NCBI GenBank assembly: GCA_963774945.1
Contig: CAVZHA010000002.1
Span: 434,001 to 498,000 of the forward strand
Origin: Trebonia sp963774945
GTDB lineage: Bacteria; Actinomycetota; Actinomycetes; Streptosporangiales; Streptosporangiaceae
Direction of reading: 5' to 3'
DNA length: 64,000 bases
The notes under the pieces were generated by a model. The model was given only the letters and a program-made list of their open reading frames with translations, searched no databases and was not told the origin of the DNA. This document shows, piece by piece, positions 18,819-27,901 of the stretch. Made by a program: the position numbers and the translations under genes. Position 1 is the first letter of the stretch; each line of letters begins with the position of its first letter.

Positions 18819-20070
18819 GTGACGGGTGCCGTTGACCTGGCTGACTTGACCGGGATCTATCGCGATCTGCACGCGCACCCCGAGCTCGCGTTCGCCGAGC
18901 ACCGGACGGCCGGCATCGTGGCGGCGCGGCTGCGCGACCTCGGCTACCAGACGACGACGGGCGTCGGCGGCACCGGCGTGGTCGGCCTGCTGGCCAACGG
19001 GGACGGCCCGACCGTGCTGCTGCGGGCCGACATGGACGCGCTGCCGGTGCTCGAGCGGACCGGCCTCGACTACGCGTCGGCCGACCGCGGCAAGAGCGCG
19101 GACGGCAAGGACGTGCCGGTCATGCACGCCTGCGGTCACGACGCGCACGTCACCTGCCTGCTCGGCGCGGCCGCCGAGCTCGCCGCCGACGCGAGCGGCT
19201 GGAGCGGCACCCTGCTGCTCGTCTTCCAGCCCGCGGAAGAGGTTGGCGAGGGCGCCCAGGCGATGATCGACGACGGCCTGTTCGACCGGTTCGGGCTGCC
19301 CGACGTGGTGCTCGGCCAGCACGTCGCGCCGATCCCGGCCGGCCTGCTCGGGGTCAGGTCCGGTCCGGCGTTCGCCGCCGCCGACTCGCTCCGCATCGTC
19401 CTGCACGGCCAGGGCGGTCACGGCTCCCGCCCGGAGACCACGATCGACCCGGTGCTGATGGCGGCCGCGGTGGTGCAGCGGCTGCAGGGCATCGTCGCCC
19501 GTGAGCTGCCGGCCGCCGACGCCGCCGTGGTCACCGTCGGCGCGCTGCACGCGGGCACGGTGTCGAACGTCATCCCCGACGAGGCCGAGCTGCTGGTCTC
19601 GGTCCGCACCTTCGACCAGGGGGTGCGGGGCAAGGTGCTGGCCGCGATCGAGCGCATCGTCACGGCCGAGGCGGCCGCATCCGGGGCGGTGGTCGCGCCC
19701 GAGATCACCTCGCTCGGCGCGTTCCCGCTGGTCGTGAACGACCCCGCCGCGTGCGCCCGGGTCAGCGACGCCTTCGCCGCGCGCGATCGGGCCCGGGCTG
19801 GTGCTCGACCCGGGCCCGGTGACCGGAAGCGAGGACGTCGGGCTGCTCGCCACCGCGTCCGGCGCGCCCTGCGCCTACTGGCTGCTCGGCTGCGCCGACC
19901 CGGCGCTGTTCGCCGGGATCACGTCGCTCGAGGAGGCCAGGGTGATCGTCGAGACCCTGCCGTCCAACCACTCGCCGCTGTTCGCGCCGATCATCGAGCC
20001 GACCCTGCGTACCGGGGTCGCGGCGCTGACGAGCGCGGCCCGCGCCTGGCTGGACCCGGCCGCGCGCTAG
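18819..20070 (+). CDS. M20-family amidohydrolase, one frameshift
   Basis: About 417 residues, like N-acyl-amino-acid or hippurate amidohydrolases with a two-metal centre. Seen are YRDLHAHPELAFAEHRTAG, LLRADMDALPV, the metal motif MHACGHDAHV, FQPAEEVGEGA with the catalytic Glu and GQGGHGSRPE of the lid domain. One indel near 19795 is followed by DPGPVTGSEDVG and the C-terminal NHSPLFAP block. GTG 18819 is chosen because GGAGG sits six bases upstream (18808-18812). The stop TAG overlaps the stop of the convergent ATPase gene within a single CTAG. Substrate is unknown. Confidence 0.85.
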
Positions 20071-20492
20071 CCGTTCGAGGACAGCCGCTGGGCCGGGTGC
20101 GGCTTGGGCAAGTCGAGGCGGAACCACGCGACGTGGCAGGCCTCGTCGCCGTCTACCCCCCAGTTGCCGTCCCCGGCGATGGAGGCAAGGGCGGTGAGCC
20201 CGTGCCTTCGGCGGCTGCTAGCCCACTCGCCACCCTGATCTATGACCTCAACCCAGGCGTAATCGTCCGGATAGAGCGTGACCCGCACCGTGAACGTTCC
20301 GGCCGGCCGCCCGGAACGGCTGTGCACGATGGCGTTGGTCGCCAACTCCGACGTGATCAGAACGAGGTCGTCCGACAGCGGGCAGCCGTCGGTGATCGCG
20401 GTCAGGTCCGCGCATACCTCGCGGATCTGCTCGATCGTCCCGAGGTAGGAACGCTCGAACGCGGTCGCCCGCGGAGTGCGTGCCTGGTTCAT
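20067..20492 (-). CDS. RsbW-like ATP-binding protein (HATPase_c_2)
   Basis: 141 residues. The N-box is ITSELATNAIVHSRSGR, followed by VRVTLYPDDYAWVEVIDQGG (G1 box with DQGG) and RRHGLTALASIA. Such small kinase-like ATPases act as anti-sigma factors or as partners of WhiJ-like regulators in actinobacteria. It stands alone between metabolic genes. Its upstream region (20493-20796) is AT-rich and carries two 21-bp direct repeats. Two more proteins of this class lie at 27902 and 28606. Confidence 0.82.
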   Translation of the reverse strand: MNQARTPRATAFERSYLGTIEQIREVCADLTAITDGCPLSDDLVLITSELATNAIVHSRSGRPAGTFTVRVTLYPDDYAWVEVIDQGGEWASSRRRHGLTALASIAGDGNWGVDGDEACHVAWFRLDLPKPHPAQRLSSNG

Positions 20493-20584
20493 CCCGGATC
20501 CCTGCTGCCAGGGCGGCCCATCCCGCCGTGGTTATTTTGGCAAATCTACATCGGCATCCCTGGTCAAACAGGGTGGAGGCCAGC

Positions 20585-20628
20585 GTTTTCACGCTTTATT
20601 CACTGGTTTTAACACTTTATTCACGCTG
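20585..20628. promoter_or_regulatory. Two 21-bp direct repeats in the ATPase/MaoC intergenic region
   Basis: GTTTTCACGCTTTATTCAC at 20585 and GTTTTAACACTTTATTCAC at 20606 are near-identical and start 21 bp apart, about two helical turns. They lie between the divergent genes starting at 20492 and 20797. Nothing else in this 300-bp stretch suggests a gene. Confidence 0.4.
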
Positions 20629-20653
20629 GCTAAACATGAGAATCACAAAACAT

Positions 20654-20690
20654 GAAAAATCAAATTCAGTCGCTCGAACGGGCCCTGGCC
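20654..20690. repeat. CGAACGG intergenic repeat, half copy 4
   Basis: AAAAATCAAATTCAGTCGCT followed by CGAACGGGCCCTGG (CGAACGG at 20675-20681). The loop and right arm are present; the left arm is missing. Confidence 0.6.
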
Positions 20691-20796
20691 CCCCCAAAGT
20701 GCCCGCGACCTGCAAACGGTTGCAGACGGGCCGCCGGTGCGGCGCGCGAACGGCAGGGGGAGAATCGTCCGGATCGTCAGCGAGCAGGGAGGCAGG

Positions 20797-21310
20797 ATGA
20801 GCGAGTCAGCGGCCGTGCCAGTGGTGCGCCAGCGCGGGCTGTGGTTCGAGGAGCTCCAGACCGGCGTCCTCTACCAGCACGCGCCCGGGCGGACGCTGAG
20901 CGAGGCCGACAACACGCTGTTCAGCACGATGACCATGAACCCGCAGTCGCTGCACCTCGACGCCGCCTTCAGCGAGCAGCACCGAGTTCGGCGAGCGCCT
21001 GGTCAACAGCCTGCTCACCATGTCGGTCCTGGTCGGGCTGTCGGTCGGTCATCTGACCCAGGGCACGATCGTGGCCAACCTGAGCTTCGGCGACGCGCGC
21101 TTCCCGGCCCCGGTCCGGCACGGCGACACGATCTACGGTGAGACGACCGTGCGCGACAAGCGCCTGTCGGCGAGCCGGCCGGGCCAGGGCATCGTGGTCT
21201 TCGACCACGTGGCCAGGAACCAGCACGGCGAGGTGGTGGCCCTCGTGACCAGGACCACGCTGATGCGCTGCCGGCCGGACGACGACGACCAGCCGGGCGA
21301 CCCGGCTTAA
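20797..21310 (+). CDS. MaoC-family hydratase, one frameshift
   Basis: About 170 residues with a hot-dog fold. It reads GLWFEELQTGVLYQHAPGRT, LSEADNTLFSTMTMNPQSLH with the D-x(n)-N-x-LH pattern of the MaoC active site, then after an indel near 20983 FGERLVNSLLTMSVLVGLSV and GDTIYGETTVRDKRLSASRP. MaoC enzymes hydrate enoyl-CoA or mesaconyl-CoA thioesters. GGGAGG lies upstream of ATG 20797. The convergent neighbour is an HTD2-like hydratase of the same superfamily, so the two probably serve one pathway of branched or C5 acyl-CoA metabolism (inference). Confidence 0.8.
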
Positions 21311-21355
21311 GCGCGGCAAGCGGCAGAGCTCGCTCGGCCGGGACGCGCGCGCTGG

Positions 21356-22250
21356 CTAGCGAAGCGTCCCCTGGGCGGTCCGGCGGCCGTGCCGGTCGCG
21401 GACGGCGGTGCTGGTCGCGGCCTCGCCCGGGACGGCGCTGACGATCATGCCCTGGTGGTCGAAGAGCGGCGAGACCAGCCGGTACTCGAAGTACCGTTCG
21501 CGCGCGGGCGACGCCGAGGCGGCTCGCGCCGGCGAACGCGGCCGCGCGGGCGGCCTCCGCCATCGCCAGCGCCTGCAGCGGCCCGTGCGTCAGCAGCCCC
21601 GGGTACCCCTCGACGTCGCGCGCGAAGTCACGGTCGTAGTGAATGCGATGCGCGTTATAGGTGAGCGCCGAGAACCGGAAGAGCAGGGCGGGCGAGACCG
21701 GGATCTCCCGCTCGCCGTCGCCCGCCGGCACGACCGTATCCGTCCCCTCAGCGGAACGGGCGCCCGACCGCTCGGCGCCGCCGTCGGCCGACCCGCCGCC
21801 GTCGGCCGACCCGCCCGCGGCGGCGACCGGCGCTCGGTAGACGATGTCCTGCTCCTCGTCGACGACCACCTGATCGCGTTGCACGATCTGGTGGCCGACC
21901 ACGACGAACGTCATCGGCCCGGTCCGCCCGACCTTGTCGGTCATCGAGAGCACCCGGGTCAGCCTGGTGGCGGGCTCGCCGCAGCGCAGCACCCCGCAGG
22001 CGCGCACTCGGCCGCCGGCCCACATCCGGCGCAGCCCGGGCGCAGGCGGCGCGGGAAGCACGCCCCGGACCGGGTGCCCGTCCGGGCCGAGGTCGGCCTG
22101 GGCCGGCCGGTCGAGCAGATAGCACCAGTGCCACAGCAGCGGCAGCCCGGCCCCGCCCGCCAGGTCGGGCACCGGAACGTCGAGCAGCCCGCCCAGCGCA
22201 TCGGCCGGCCCGGCCGCCAGCGTCTCCGTCCGTTCGATGACGTCACCCAT
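21356..22250 (-). CDS. HTD2/mesaconyl-C4-CoA hydratase-like dehydratase, one frameshift
   Basis: About 297 residues made of two hot-dog halves. The first half has LLWHWCYLLDRPAQADLGPD and RMWAGGRVRACG; the second has FRFSALTYNAHRIHYDRDFA, the D-x(4)-H-type hydratase motif, and GYPGLLTHGPLQALAM. After an indel near 21525 it ends ERYFEYRLVSPLFDHQGMIV with a TAG at 21356. The wording matches FAS1-like dehydratases and mesaconyl-C4-CoA hydratases. Between the halves is a Gly/Ser/Ala-rich linker with imperfect GGSADGG repeats (about residues 140-160). It is convergent with the MaoC gene. Confidence 0.75.
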
Positions 22251-22297
22251 GGCTGCCAGTATGCCCAGCGCGCGGACTCGGCGGTTAGAGTGGCCGG

Positions 22298-23095
22298 GTG
22301 AATTCGGAGTTTCCGCTGCACCCGTTCCCCTTCAGCGGGGACGGGGTGACCGCCGTCGTCACCACCAGGCACGGCGGCGTGTCAGCCGGCCCCTACGCCA
22401 GCCTCAACCTGGGCGCCCAGGTCGGGGACGACCCGCAGGCGGTTCGGCAGAACCGGGCGCGGGTGGCCGCCGCCGTCGGCGCGGACCGGCTGACCATCGC
22501 CGCCCAGCAGCACACGAACCGGGTGGCGGTTGTCGATCGGGGAACCGCCGGTCGCGGCCACGACGGGGTCGCGGGCTCGCGCAGCGCCTTCCCGGCGACC
22601 GACGCGCTCGTCACCGACCTGCCCGGCGTCGCGCTGGCGGTCGTGGTGGCCGACTGCGCCCCGGTCGTGCTGTTCGATCCGGTGCACCGGGCGATCGGGG
22701 TCGCCCACTGCGGACGAGCGGGAACGGTGACCGGCATGCTCCCGAATGCCGTCGAGGCGATGGCCAAGGCGTTCGGGTCAGCGCCGGCCGACCTGCTGGT
22801 GGGCATCGGCCCGGCCATCCGGGCCGACAGCTACGAGGTCGGCGACGTCGAGGCAGCCGAGGTGACGGCGGCATTCGGCCCCGACGCGGCCGGCCTGCTC
22901 AGGCCGACCCGGCCCGGGCACTGCACGCTCGACCTGGTCGGCGGCCTTCGCATCCAGCTCGGCCGGGCCGGGGTCAAGGACGCCAACGTCCACGACCTGG
23001 GCATCGACACCAGAACCAACGCCGACCGGTTCTTCTCGCACCGCGCCGCACGCCCGTCCGGCCGCTTCGCGGCCGTCGCGCTGCTCCCGACCTGA
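22298..23095 (+). CDS. pgeF: PgeF/YfiH-type purine nucleoside phosphorylase (laccase-domain protein)
   Basis: 265 residues, intact. Conserved metal and catalytic residues are seen in TTRHGGVS, AAQQHTNRVAVV, VVVADCAPVVLFD, IGVAHCGRAG and GPAIRADSYEVG. The family was long annotated as multicopper polyphenol oxidase; it is now known to act on purine nucleosides with phosphorolytic and deaminase activity, and in Gram-positives usually lies near ftsZ. Here it is outside that context, between an HTD2-like gene and a hydrolase, so it may be a second copy. GTG 22298 is the start. A full palindrome of the CGAACGG family lies downstream. Confidence 0.82.
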   Translation: MNSEFPLHPFPFSGDGVTAVVTTRHGGVSAGPYASLNLGAQVGDDPQAVRQNRARVAAAVGADRLTIAAQQHTNRVAVVDRGTAGRGHDGVAGSRSAFPATDALVTDLPGVALAVVVADCAPVVLFDPVHRAIGVAHCGRAGTVTGMLPNAVEAMAKAFGSAPADLLVGIGPAIRADSYEVGDVEAAEVTAAFGPDAAGLLRPTRPGHCTLDLVGGLRIQLGRAGVKDANVHDLGIDTRTNADRFFSHRAARPSGRFAAVALLPT

Positions 23096-23164
23096 CGCAA
23101 GGCTCAAGTCGGTCGCCGTCCCCCAGGTCATCAGCGGGTAGTCGAGACAGCCGGCCTGCGAGCA

Positions 23165-23221
23165 GTCGCCCCGGCCCGTTCGAGCTAAAGATCTTGATTA
23201 TCCCGAACGGACCGGGGCGAC
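23165..23221. repeat. CGAACGG intergenic palindrome, full copy 5
   Basis: Arms 23165-23188 and 23198-23221 pair over 24 bp with three mismatches around the loop AGATCTTGA. The outer arm is GTCGCCCCGG/CCGGGGCGAC, different from the outer arm of copy 8. It sits between convergent genes and could also end transcription of both. Confidence 0.75.
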
Positions 23222-23223
23222 TC

Positions 23224-23979
23224 TCAGCCCGCCAGCAGCTCCGGCAGCGCGCGCGACCGCGACCGCCCAGTCGGGCGTGGCCGGGTCGATCAGCGTGAAG
23301 TGGTCGCCGAACGTCTCCACCAGGCGCGCGCGACCGCCCGCCGCCAGCGCGGCGGCGACGTAGCGCTCGCTGTAGGAGTACGGCACCCGCTGATCGGCGC
23401 GGGAGTGCAGGCAGACGACGGCGGCGGGCGACGGCAGCCACGTCATCGGGTCGGCCAGCCGGTACGGTTCCGGCCGGTCGTCCGGTCCGCCGCCCATCAG
23501 CTTGATCGCCGCGTCCTCGCCCAGCCGGTCGCGCGCGCAGTCCGCCAGCCCGAGCACCCCGCCCTGCGAGACACCCCGGTCACGGCGACGTCAGGCCGCG
23601 CGCCGGGTGCGCCGTCGGGCAGCCCGGCCCGGGCCGCCGCCCACACCCCGAGGTGCCCGCCCGCGCTGTGCCCGACGGCGCCCACCCGGGACGAGTCGAC
23701 CGGCAGCGAGGCGAGCAGGTCGATCCCGGCCGCGACGTCCTCGAAGGTGGCCGGCCAGCCGCCGCCGTTGCCGACCCGGCGGTACTCCAGGTTCCAGGCC
23801 GCGTACCCGCGCGCGGCCAGGTCGGCCGCGAGCGGGCGGCCGAGCGACAGGTCGTACCGGGCGCCCCAGAACCCGCCGTGCAGCACCACCACGGTGCCGA
23901 GCGGCCGCCCGTCCGGCAGCGAAAGCTCCCCGAACTGGGCCGGGTCCGCGCCGTACCGATGGATGACCGGTTCTGTCAC
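23224..23979 (-). CDS. Alpha/beta hydrolase, frameshifted
   Basis: About 252 residues. It reads GTVVVLHGGFWGARYDL with the HGGFW oxyanion motif, AWNLEYRRVGNGGGWPATFE and VGAVGHSAGGHLGVWAA with the nucleophile Ser in GHSAGG. After an indel near 23565 come SQGGVLGLADCARDR and VVCLHSRADQRVPYSYSERY with the acid Asp, then GDHFTLIDPATPDW with the His. A second indel near 23260 leads to ALPELLAG and a stop. All three catalytic residues are present. It resembles esterase/kynurenine formamidase-like hydrolases. Substrate unknown. Confidence 0.75.
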
Positions 23980-24089
23980 GCGCTGCTCCTGTTTCCGGCT
24001 GACCGCTGCTCAAGTGGACTCCACATTCTCGCAACAGCGGCTCACCCCCACGCCGCTGGGCGTCACCCGGGCGGGGGCCCGACCGTTTG

Positions 24090-24227
24090 CCCGACATTTC
24101 GGAAATATCGGGCGAGCGGTCGGAAAGAGATCTTGGAAGATTGTTTTTTAGCGGAAGTTTTGCACCGATATAGCGTGCTTTTCTTCCGCGCTGAAAAAAG
24201 TTTCCAAGATCTTTTGCGCCTAGGCGC
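24090..24227. promoter_or_regulatory. Cluster of three inverted repeats in an AT-rich leader region
   Basis: In the 363-bp gap between divergent genes there is a hairpin at 24090-24112 (CCCGACATTTC/GGAAATATCGGG), a long inverted repeat with arms 24126-24157 and 24183-24215 sharing GATCTTGGAA/TTCCAAGATC and GCGGAAG/CTTCCGC, and a perfect palindrome GCGCCTAGGCGC at 24216-24227. No convincing gene is seen. It could be a leader RNA of the exporter gene at 24343 or an operator region. Confidence 0.5.
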
Positions 24228-24342
24228 AGCGGAAGATGGAACAGTGGGGCGCACGCGTCAGCCCGGCCACGCGAGTCCCAGGTTTCCCGGCCGGTCCGGG
24301 GTACCGTTGCCGGGTGGCGGTTAGGAACGGGCGGCGCACCCG

Positions 24343-25107
24343 GTGAGCCTGGTTGAACGCGAGCTGTTCCTGGTCGCCGCGGGCGCGCTGGCCGGCCTGG
24401 TCGGGACGGCGGGCGGTATCACGTCGCTGGTCTCGTATCCGGCGCTGCTGCTGGCCGGGATCGCGCCGCTGCAGGCGAACGTGGCCAACATCGTCGCGCT
24501 GGTCGCGTGCTGGCCCGGGTCGGCCGTCGCCTCGCGGCCGGAACTGGCCGGGCGAGGCGCGTGGCTGCGGCGCTGGGGCGTCGTCGCCGCGCTGGGCGGG
24601 ACCGCCGGCTCGGTGCTGCTGCTGGTCACCCCGGCGAGCGTGTTCGGCCAGGTGGTGCCCTTCCTGGTGGTGATCGGATCGCTCGCGCTGCTGCTGCAGC
24701 CGCAGATCGCCGCCTGGCAGGCCCGGCGGGAGGCACCCGGCCGGGGGAGTTTGCTGCTGCTGCCGGTCGGCCTGTTCGCGCTGTCGGTGTACAACGGGTA
24801 CTTCGGGGCCGGCTCGGGCGTGCTGCTGCTCGCGCTGCTGCTGCTCACCGCAGAACCGGCGCTCGTATTCGCCAACGCGCTGAAGAACATGCTGGTCGGC
24901 GCGGCCACGATCACCTCGGCGGTGCTGTTCGCGGTGTTCGCCCACGTCGACTGGTCGGCGGTGGCGCCGCTGGCGGCGGGAACGTTCGCGGGCTCGCTGA
25001 TCGGCCCGCGCGTCGCCCGTCGGCTGCCGCCCGCGCTGCTTCGCTGGCTGGTCGCGCTGACCGGCCTGGCGCTGGCGGCCCGGCTCTGGATCGACCCGGC
25101 CGGCTGA
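24343..25107 (+). CDS. TauE/SafE-family membrane exporter
   Basis: 254 residues, intact, with eight or so hydrophobic segments. The family hallmarks are the first repeat AGALAGLVGTAGGITSLVSY and the second repeat LSVYNGYFGAGSGVLLLALL, each carrying the conserved Gly-rich turn. TauE/SafE proteins export sulfite, sulfoacetate or related anions, or take up organic acids, across the cytoplasmic membrane. The substrate here is unknown. The start is GTG 24343. The leader region upstream has several hairpins. Confidence 0.82.
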   Translation: MSLVERELFLVAAGALAGLVGTAGGITSLVSYPALLLAGIAPLQANVANIVALVACWPGSAVASRPELAGRGAWLRRWGVVAALGGTAGSVLLLVTPASVFGQVVPFLVVIGSLALLLQPQIAAWQARREAPGRGSLLLLPVGLFALSVYNGYFGAGSGVLLLALLLLTAEPALVFANALKNMLVGAATITSAVLFAVFAHVDWSAVAPLAAGTFAGSLIGPRVARRLPPALLRWLVALTGLALAARLWIDPAG

Positions 25108-25198
25108 GCGCCGGCTAGCTGACGCTGGCCAGCCGAGCGCCGGCCCCCTCAGCGGCGCGGACGCTGCGGCGTTCCGGGGCGTCCCGTAAGATTCCGCT

Positions 25199-25972
25199 GT
25201 GCCGGAATTTGACCCAAGGACGCCCAGCATCGCGCGGGTCTACGACTACCTGCTCGGCGGCAAGGACAATTTCGCCGCCGACCGGGAGATGGGCGACCGG
25301 CTGGTCGCCGTCTTCCCCCCGGCCGCCGACATCGTCCCGGAGAACCGGCAGTTCCTGTCCCGCGCGGTCACCTGGGTGGCGAACCAGGGGGTCGGCCAGT
25401 TCATCGATCTCGGCTGCGGCCTGCCGACCACGCCCAACAGCCACGAGACGGCCCAGGCGGTCGCGCCGCAGGCGCGGGTGGCGTACGTCGACAACGACCC
25501 GGTCGCGGTGTCCCACCTCCGGGCCTTGGTCGCCAAGGGCAGCCCGGGCGTGCTCGTGGTGGACGCGGACGCGGGCGATCCCGACGCGATTCTCGGCGCC
25601 GTCGGCCAGGAACTCGACCTCGCCGCGCCGACGTGCCTGATCATCGGGTTCCTGCTGCACTTCTACAGCCCGGCGGCGGCGCGCTCGCTGGTGGGCGCGT
25701 ACGCCGCCCGGCTCGCCCCCGGCAGCTACGTGATCATCTCCAACGTCCGCGGCGACGGCGAGGTCGCGGACCGCTGGTTCGGGACCTACAGCTCCGGGGT
25801 CGCGCAGGGGCACAACTACCCGGTGGCGGAGTTCGCCACGCTGTTCGACGGCATGGAGCTCGTCCCGCCGGGCGTGGTCGACGGCCGCCAGTGGCATCCG
25901 GGCTGGTCGGATCTTCCCTCGGTACCGTCCAGGGACGGCCAGGCCATCTCCGGGGTAGCCCGCGTCCGCTAG
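25199..25972 (+). CDS. DUF574 SAM-dependent methyltransferase
   Basis: 257 residues, intact. The family signature is at the N-terminus: ARVYDYLLGGKDNFAADREM, followed by QFIDLGCGLPTTPNSHETAQ (motif I), ARVAYVDNDPVAVSHLRALV and LLHFYSPAAARSLVGAYAAR. This Methyltransf_19 family is very numerous in actinomycetes; natural substrates are mostly unknown. It is followed 22 bp later by a GMC oxidoreductase on the same strand. The start is GTG 25199. Confidence 0.88.
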   Translation: MPEFDPRTPSIARVYDYLLGGKDNFAADREMGDRLVAVFPPAADIVPENRQFLSRAVTWVANQGVGQFIDLGCGLPTTPNSHETAQAVAPQARVAYVDNDPVAVSHLRALVAKGSPGVLVVDADAGDPDAILGAVGQELDLAAPTCLIIGFLLHFYSPAAARSLVGAYAARLAPGSYVIISNVRGDGEVADRWFGTYSSGVAQGHNYPVAEFATLFDGMELVPPGVVDGRQWHPGWSDLPSVPSRDGQAISGVARVR

Positions 25973-25994
25973 CCGCCCGCCCCGATCGGCGAAG

Positions 25995-27623
25995 ATGGTC
26001 GGTGTGGAGTACGACTACATCGTCGTCGGCGCCGGGGCGGCCGGCTGCGTGCTGGCGGGGCGGCTGGCGGCGGCCCCGGCCCGGCCGAGCGTGCTGCTCG
26101 TCGAGTACGGCGGGCGGCCGGTCAACCCGCTGCTGCACATCCCGAAGGGCTTCTACTACACGCTCCGCGGCGACCGGTACCTGTACCGGTACGAGACCCA
26201 GCCGGTCACGCCGGGCGGCGCGGACGAAGTCTGGCTGCGCGGCCGGGTGCTCGGCGGGTCGGCGGCGGTGAACGGGATGATGTGGATGCGCGGCGCCCAG
26301 GCCGACTGGGACGGGCTCGCGGCCCGCGGCAACCAGGGCTGGTCCTGGGCGGACGTGCTGCCCGCGTACCGGGCGATGGAGAACCACAGCCTCGGCCCCT
26401 CGCCGCTGCGCGGCGCGGGCGGGCCGCTCGGGATCACCGTCGCCGCCGGCGGCGACGAGGTGACCGGGGCGATCCTCGCCGCGGCGGTCAAGCACGGCTG
26501 GGAGCACGTCGAGGACGCCAACGGGTCCGACGCCGAGCGGATCGCCTTCACCCCGTCCACGATCAGCGGCGGCCGCCGCACCACGTCCTACGACGCCTAC
26601 GTCCGGCCGGCCATCGCCGGCGTCGGCCGCGGCCGCGGCCGGCCCAACCTCACCGTGGTCACCCGGACCCGGGTCGGCCGCCTGCTGTTCGACGGCCGCC
26701 GCTGCGTCGGCGCGCGGGTCCAGGATCACGGCGGGAACATGACCGACATCAGGGCCCGCCGCGAGGTGATCGTCTGCGCGGGCACGGTGGAGACGCCGCT
26801 GCTGCTCGAACGGTCCGGCATCGGCCGCCCCGGCCTGCTCCGCGCGGCCGGCATCGAGCCCCGGATCGAGTCGCCCAACGTCGGGCAGCGGGTCATCGAG
26901 CAGCGCGGCCTTGCGCTGCAGGTCACGCTCAGGCCGGACCGGGTCGCCGCCAGCAGGCTCAGCAGCCGCCGCGGCCAGGCGGCCGAGGTCGTCAGGTACC
27001 TGCTATCGGGCCGGGGACTGCTGGCTACGGCCGGCTACGACCTGGTCTGCCAGTTCAAGTCGGCCCCGGATCAGCCCCGCCCCGACGTCCAGGGCCTGTT
27101 CGCCCCGATGGCGCTTGACACCTCGAGCGCGGACCTGAAGCTGGCCCGCCATCCCGGCATCCTCTTCATGGCCTACCCGATCCGGCCGCAGACGGCCGGC
27201 ACGGTCCACATCTCCGGCCAGGACCCGGCCGACCCGCCCGTCATCGCCCCGCGTTTCCTCGAGACCGGCGCCGACCGCGACGCCGTCGCCCCGGTCCTGG
27301 CGCTGGCCCGCCAGATCCTCGCCACCTCCCCGGTCGCCGACCTGATCGCGGGCGAGGAGTTCCCCGGCCCGGCGGTGGCCACCCCGGAGCAGGCGGTGCG
27401 CTACTCGCTGACGACCGGCACCGGCATCTACCACGCGGTCGGCGCGGCCGCGATGGGCGTCAGCGCCGACGACGTGACCGATCCGCAGTTGCGGGTCAGG
27501 GGGGCCGAAGGGCTGCGGGTCGCCGACGCCTCGGTCCTTCCGGTCCAGGTCAGCGGCAACACCGGGGCGCCCGCGATGCTGGTCGGCTATCGCGCCGCCG
27601 ACCTGATCCTTGGCGACCTCTGA
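25995..27623 (+). CDS. GMC-family FAD-dependent oxidoreductase
   Basis: 542 residues, intact. It opens with the FAD dinucleotide fold YDYIVVGAGAAGCVLAGRLA and contains the GMC signatures RGRVLGGSAAVNGMMWMRGA and CAGTVETPLLLERSGIG. The C-terminal active-site His is in GIYHAVGAAAMG and the partner Asn in VQVSGNTGAPAM. These enzymes oxidise alcohols (choline, glucose, aryl or long-chain alcohols). It may be co-transcribed with the DUF574 gene. ATG 25995 and GTG 26004 are both possible starts. A CGAACGG palindrome lies downstream. Confidence 0.88.
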   Translation: MVGVEYDYIVVGAGAAGCVLAGRLAAAPARPSVLLVEYGGRPVNPLLHIPKGFYYTLRGDRYLYRYETQPVTPGGADEVWLRGRVLGGSAAVNGMMWMRGAQADWDGLAARGNQGWSWADVLPAYRAMENHSLGPSPLRGAGGPLGITVAAGGDEVTGAILAAAVKHGWEHVEDANGSDAERIAFTPSTISGGRRTTSYDAYVRPAIAGVGRGRGRPNLTVVTRTRVGRLLFDGRRCVGARVQDHGGNMTDIRARREVIVCAGTVETPLLLERSGIGRPGLLRAAGIEPRIESPNVGQRVIEQRGLALQVTLRPDRVAASRLSSRRGQAAEVVRYLLSGRGLLATAGYDLVCQFKSAPDQPRPDVQGLFAPMALDTSSADLKLARHPGILFMAYPIRPQTAGTVHISGQDPADPPVIAPRFLETGADRDAVAPVLALARQILATSPVADLIAGEEFPGPAVATPEQAVRYSLTTGTGIYHAVGAAAMGVSADDVTDPQLRVRGAEGLRVADASVLPVQVSGNTGAPAMLVGYRAADLILGDL

Positions 27624-27663
27624 GGCCCAAGGTGGCCGCTGAGTTCTCCTGAGACACCACGAT

Positions 27664-27700
27664 CCATTCGGGAAAAATCAAAATCTTTTATCCCGAACGG
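27664..27700. repeat. CGAACGG intergenic palindrome, copy 6
   Basis: Arms CCATTCGGGA (27664-27673) and TCCCGAACGG (27691-27700) pair with one mismatch around an A/T-rich loop containing ATCAAAATCTTTT, the same loop wording as copy 8. Confidence 0.7.
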
Positions 27701-27821
27701 TCCCTGAATGACTCTTGTGGCCACGCCGCACGCGAGTGCGTGGTTGGCGGGATAGGAACTTGGAATAACCCTTGTGGCGGATAGCCTACGCGCTCTGACC
27801 TGCTCAGATGGGATATCAGTC

Positions 27822-27871
27822 AGCTGACGGATGTCTGTCAGTGCAAATTGCAGACATATTTGTCTTGCAAC
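27822..27871 (+). promoter_or_regulatory. ATPase-gene upstream element, copy 1
   Basis: A 50-bp block starting CAGCTGACGGATGTC and containing GTGCAAATTGCAGAC and CTTGCAAC, ending 30 bp before the ATG at 27902. It aligns along its length with the blocks at 28477 and 39788. The core TGCAAATTGCA is a palindrome with one central base. Confidence 0.6.
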
Positions 27872-27901
27872 CGGCACTACACGGCCCGCTAAGGAAAGCC
27901 C

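Noticed and set aside
24063..24254. A 63-residue minus-strand basic peptide in the hairpin region
   Set aside because: It follows the inverted repeats, has no ribosome site and its composition reflects the AT-rich hairpins.
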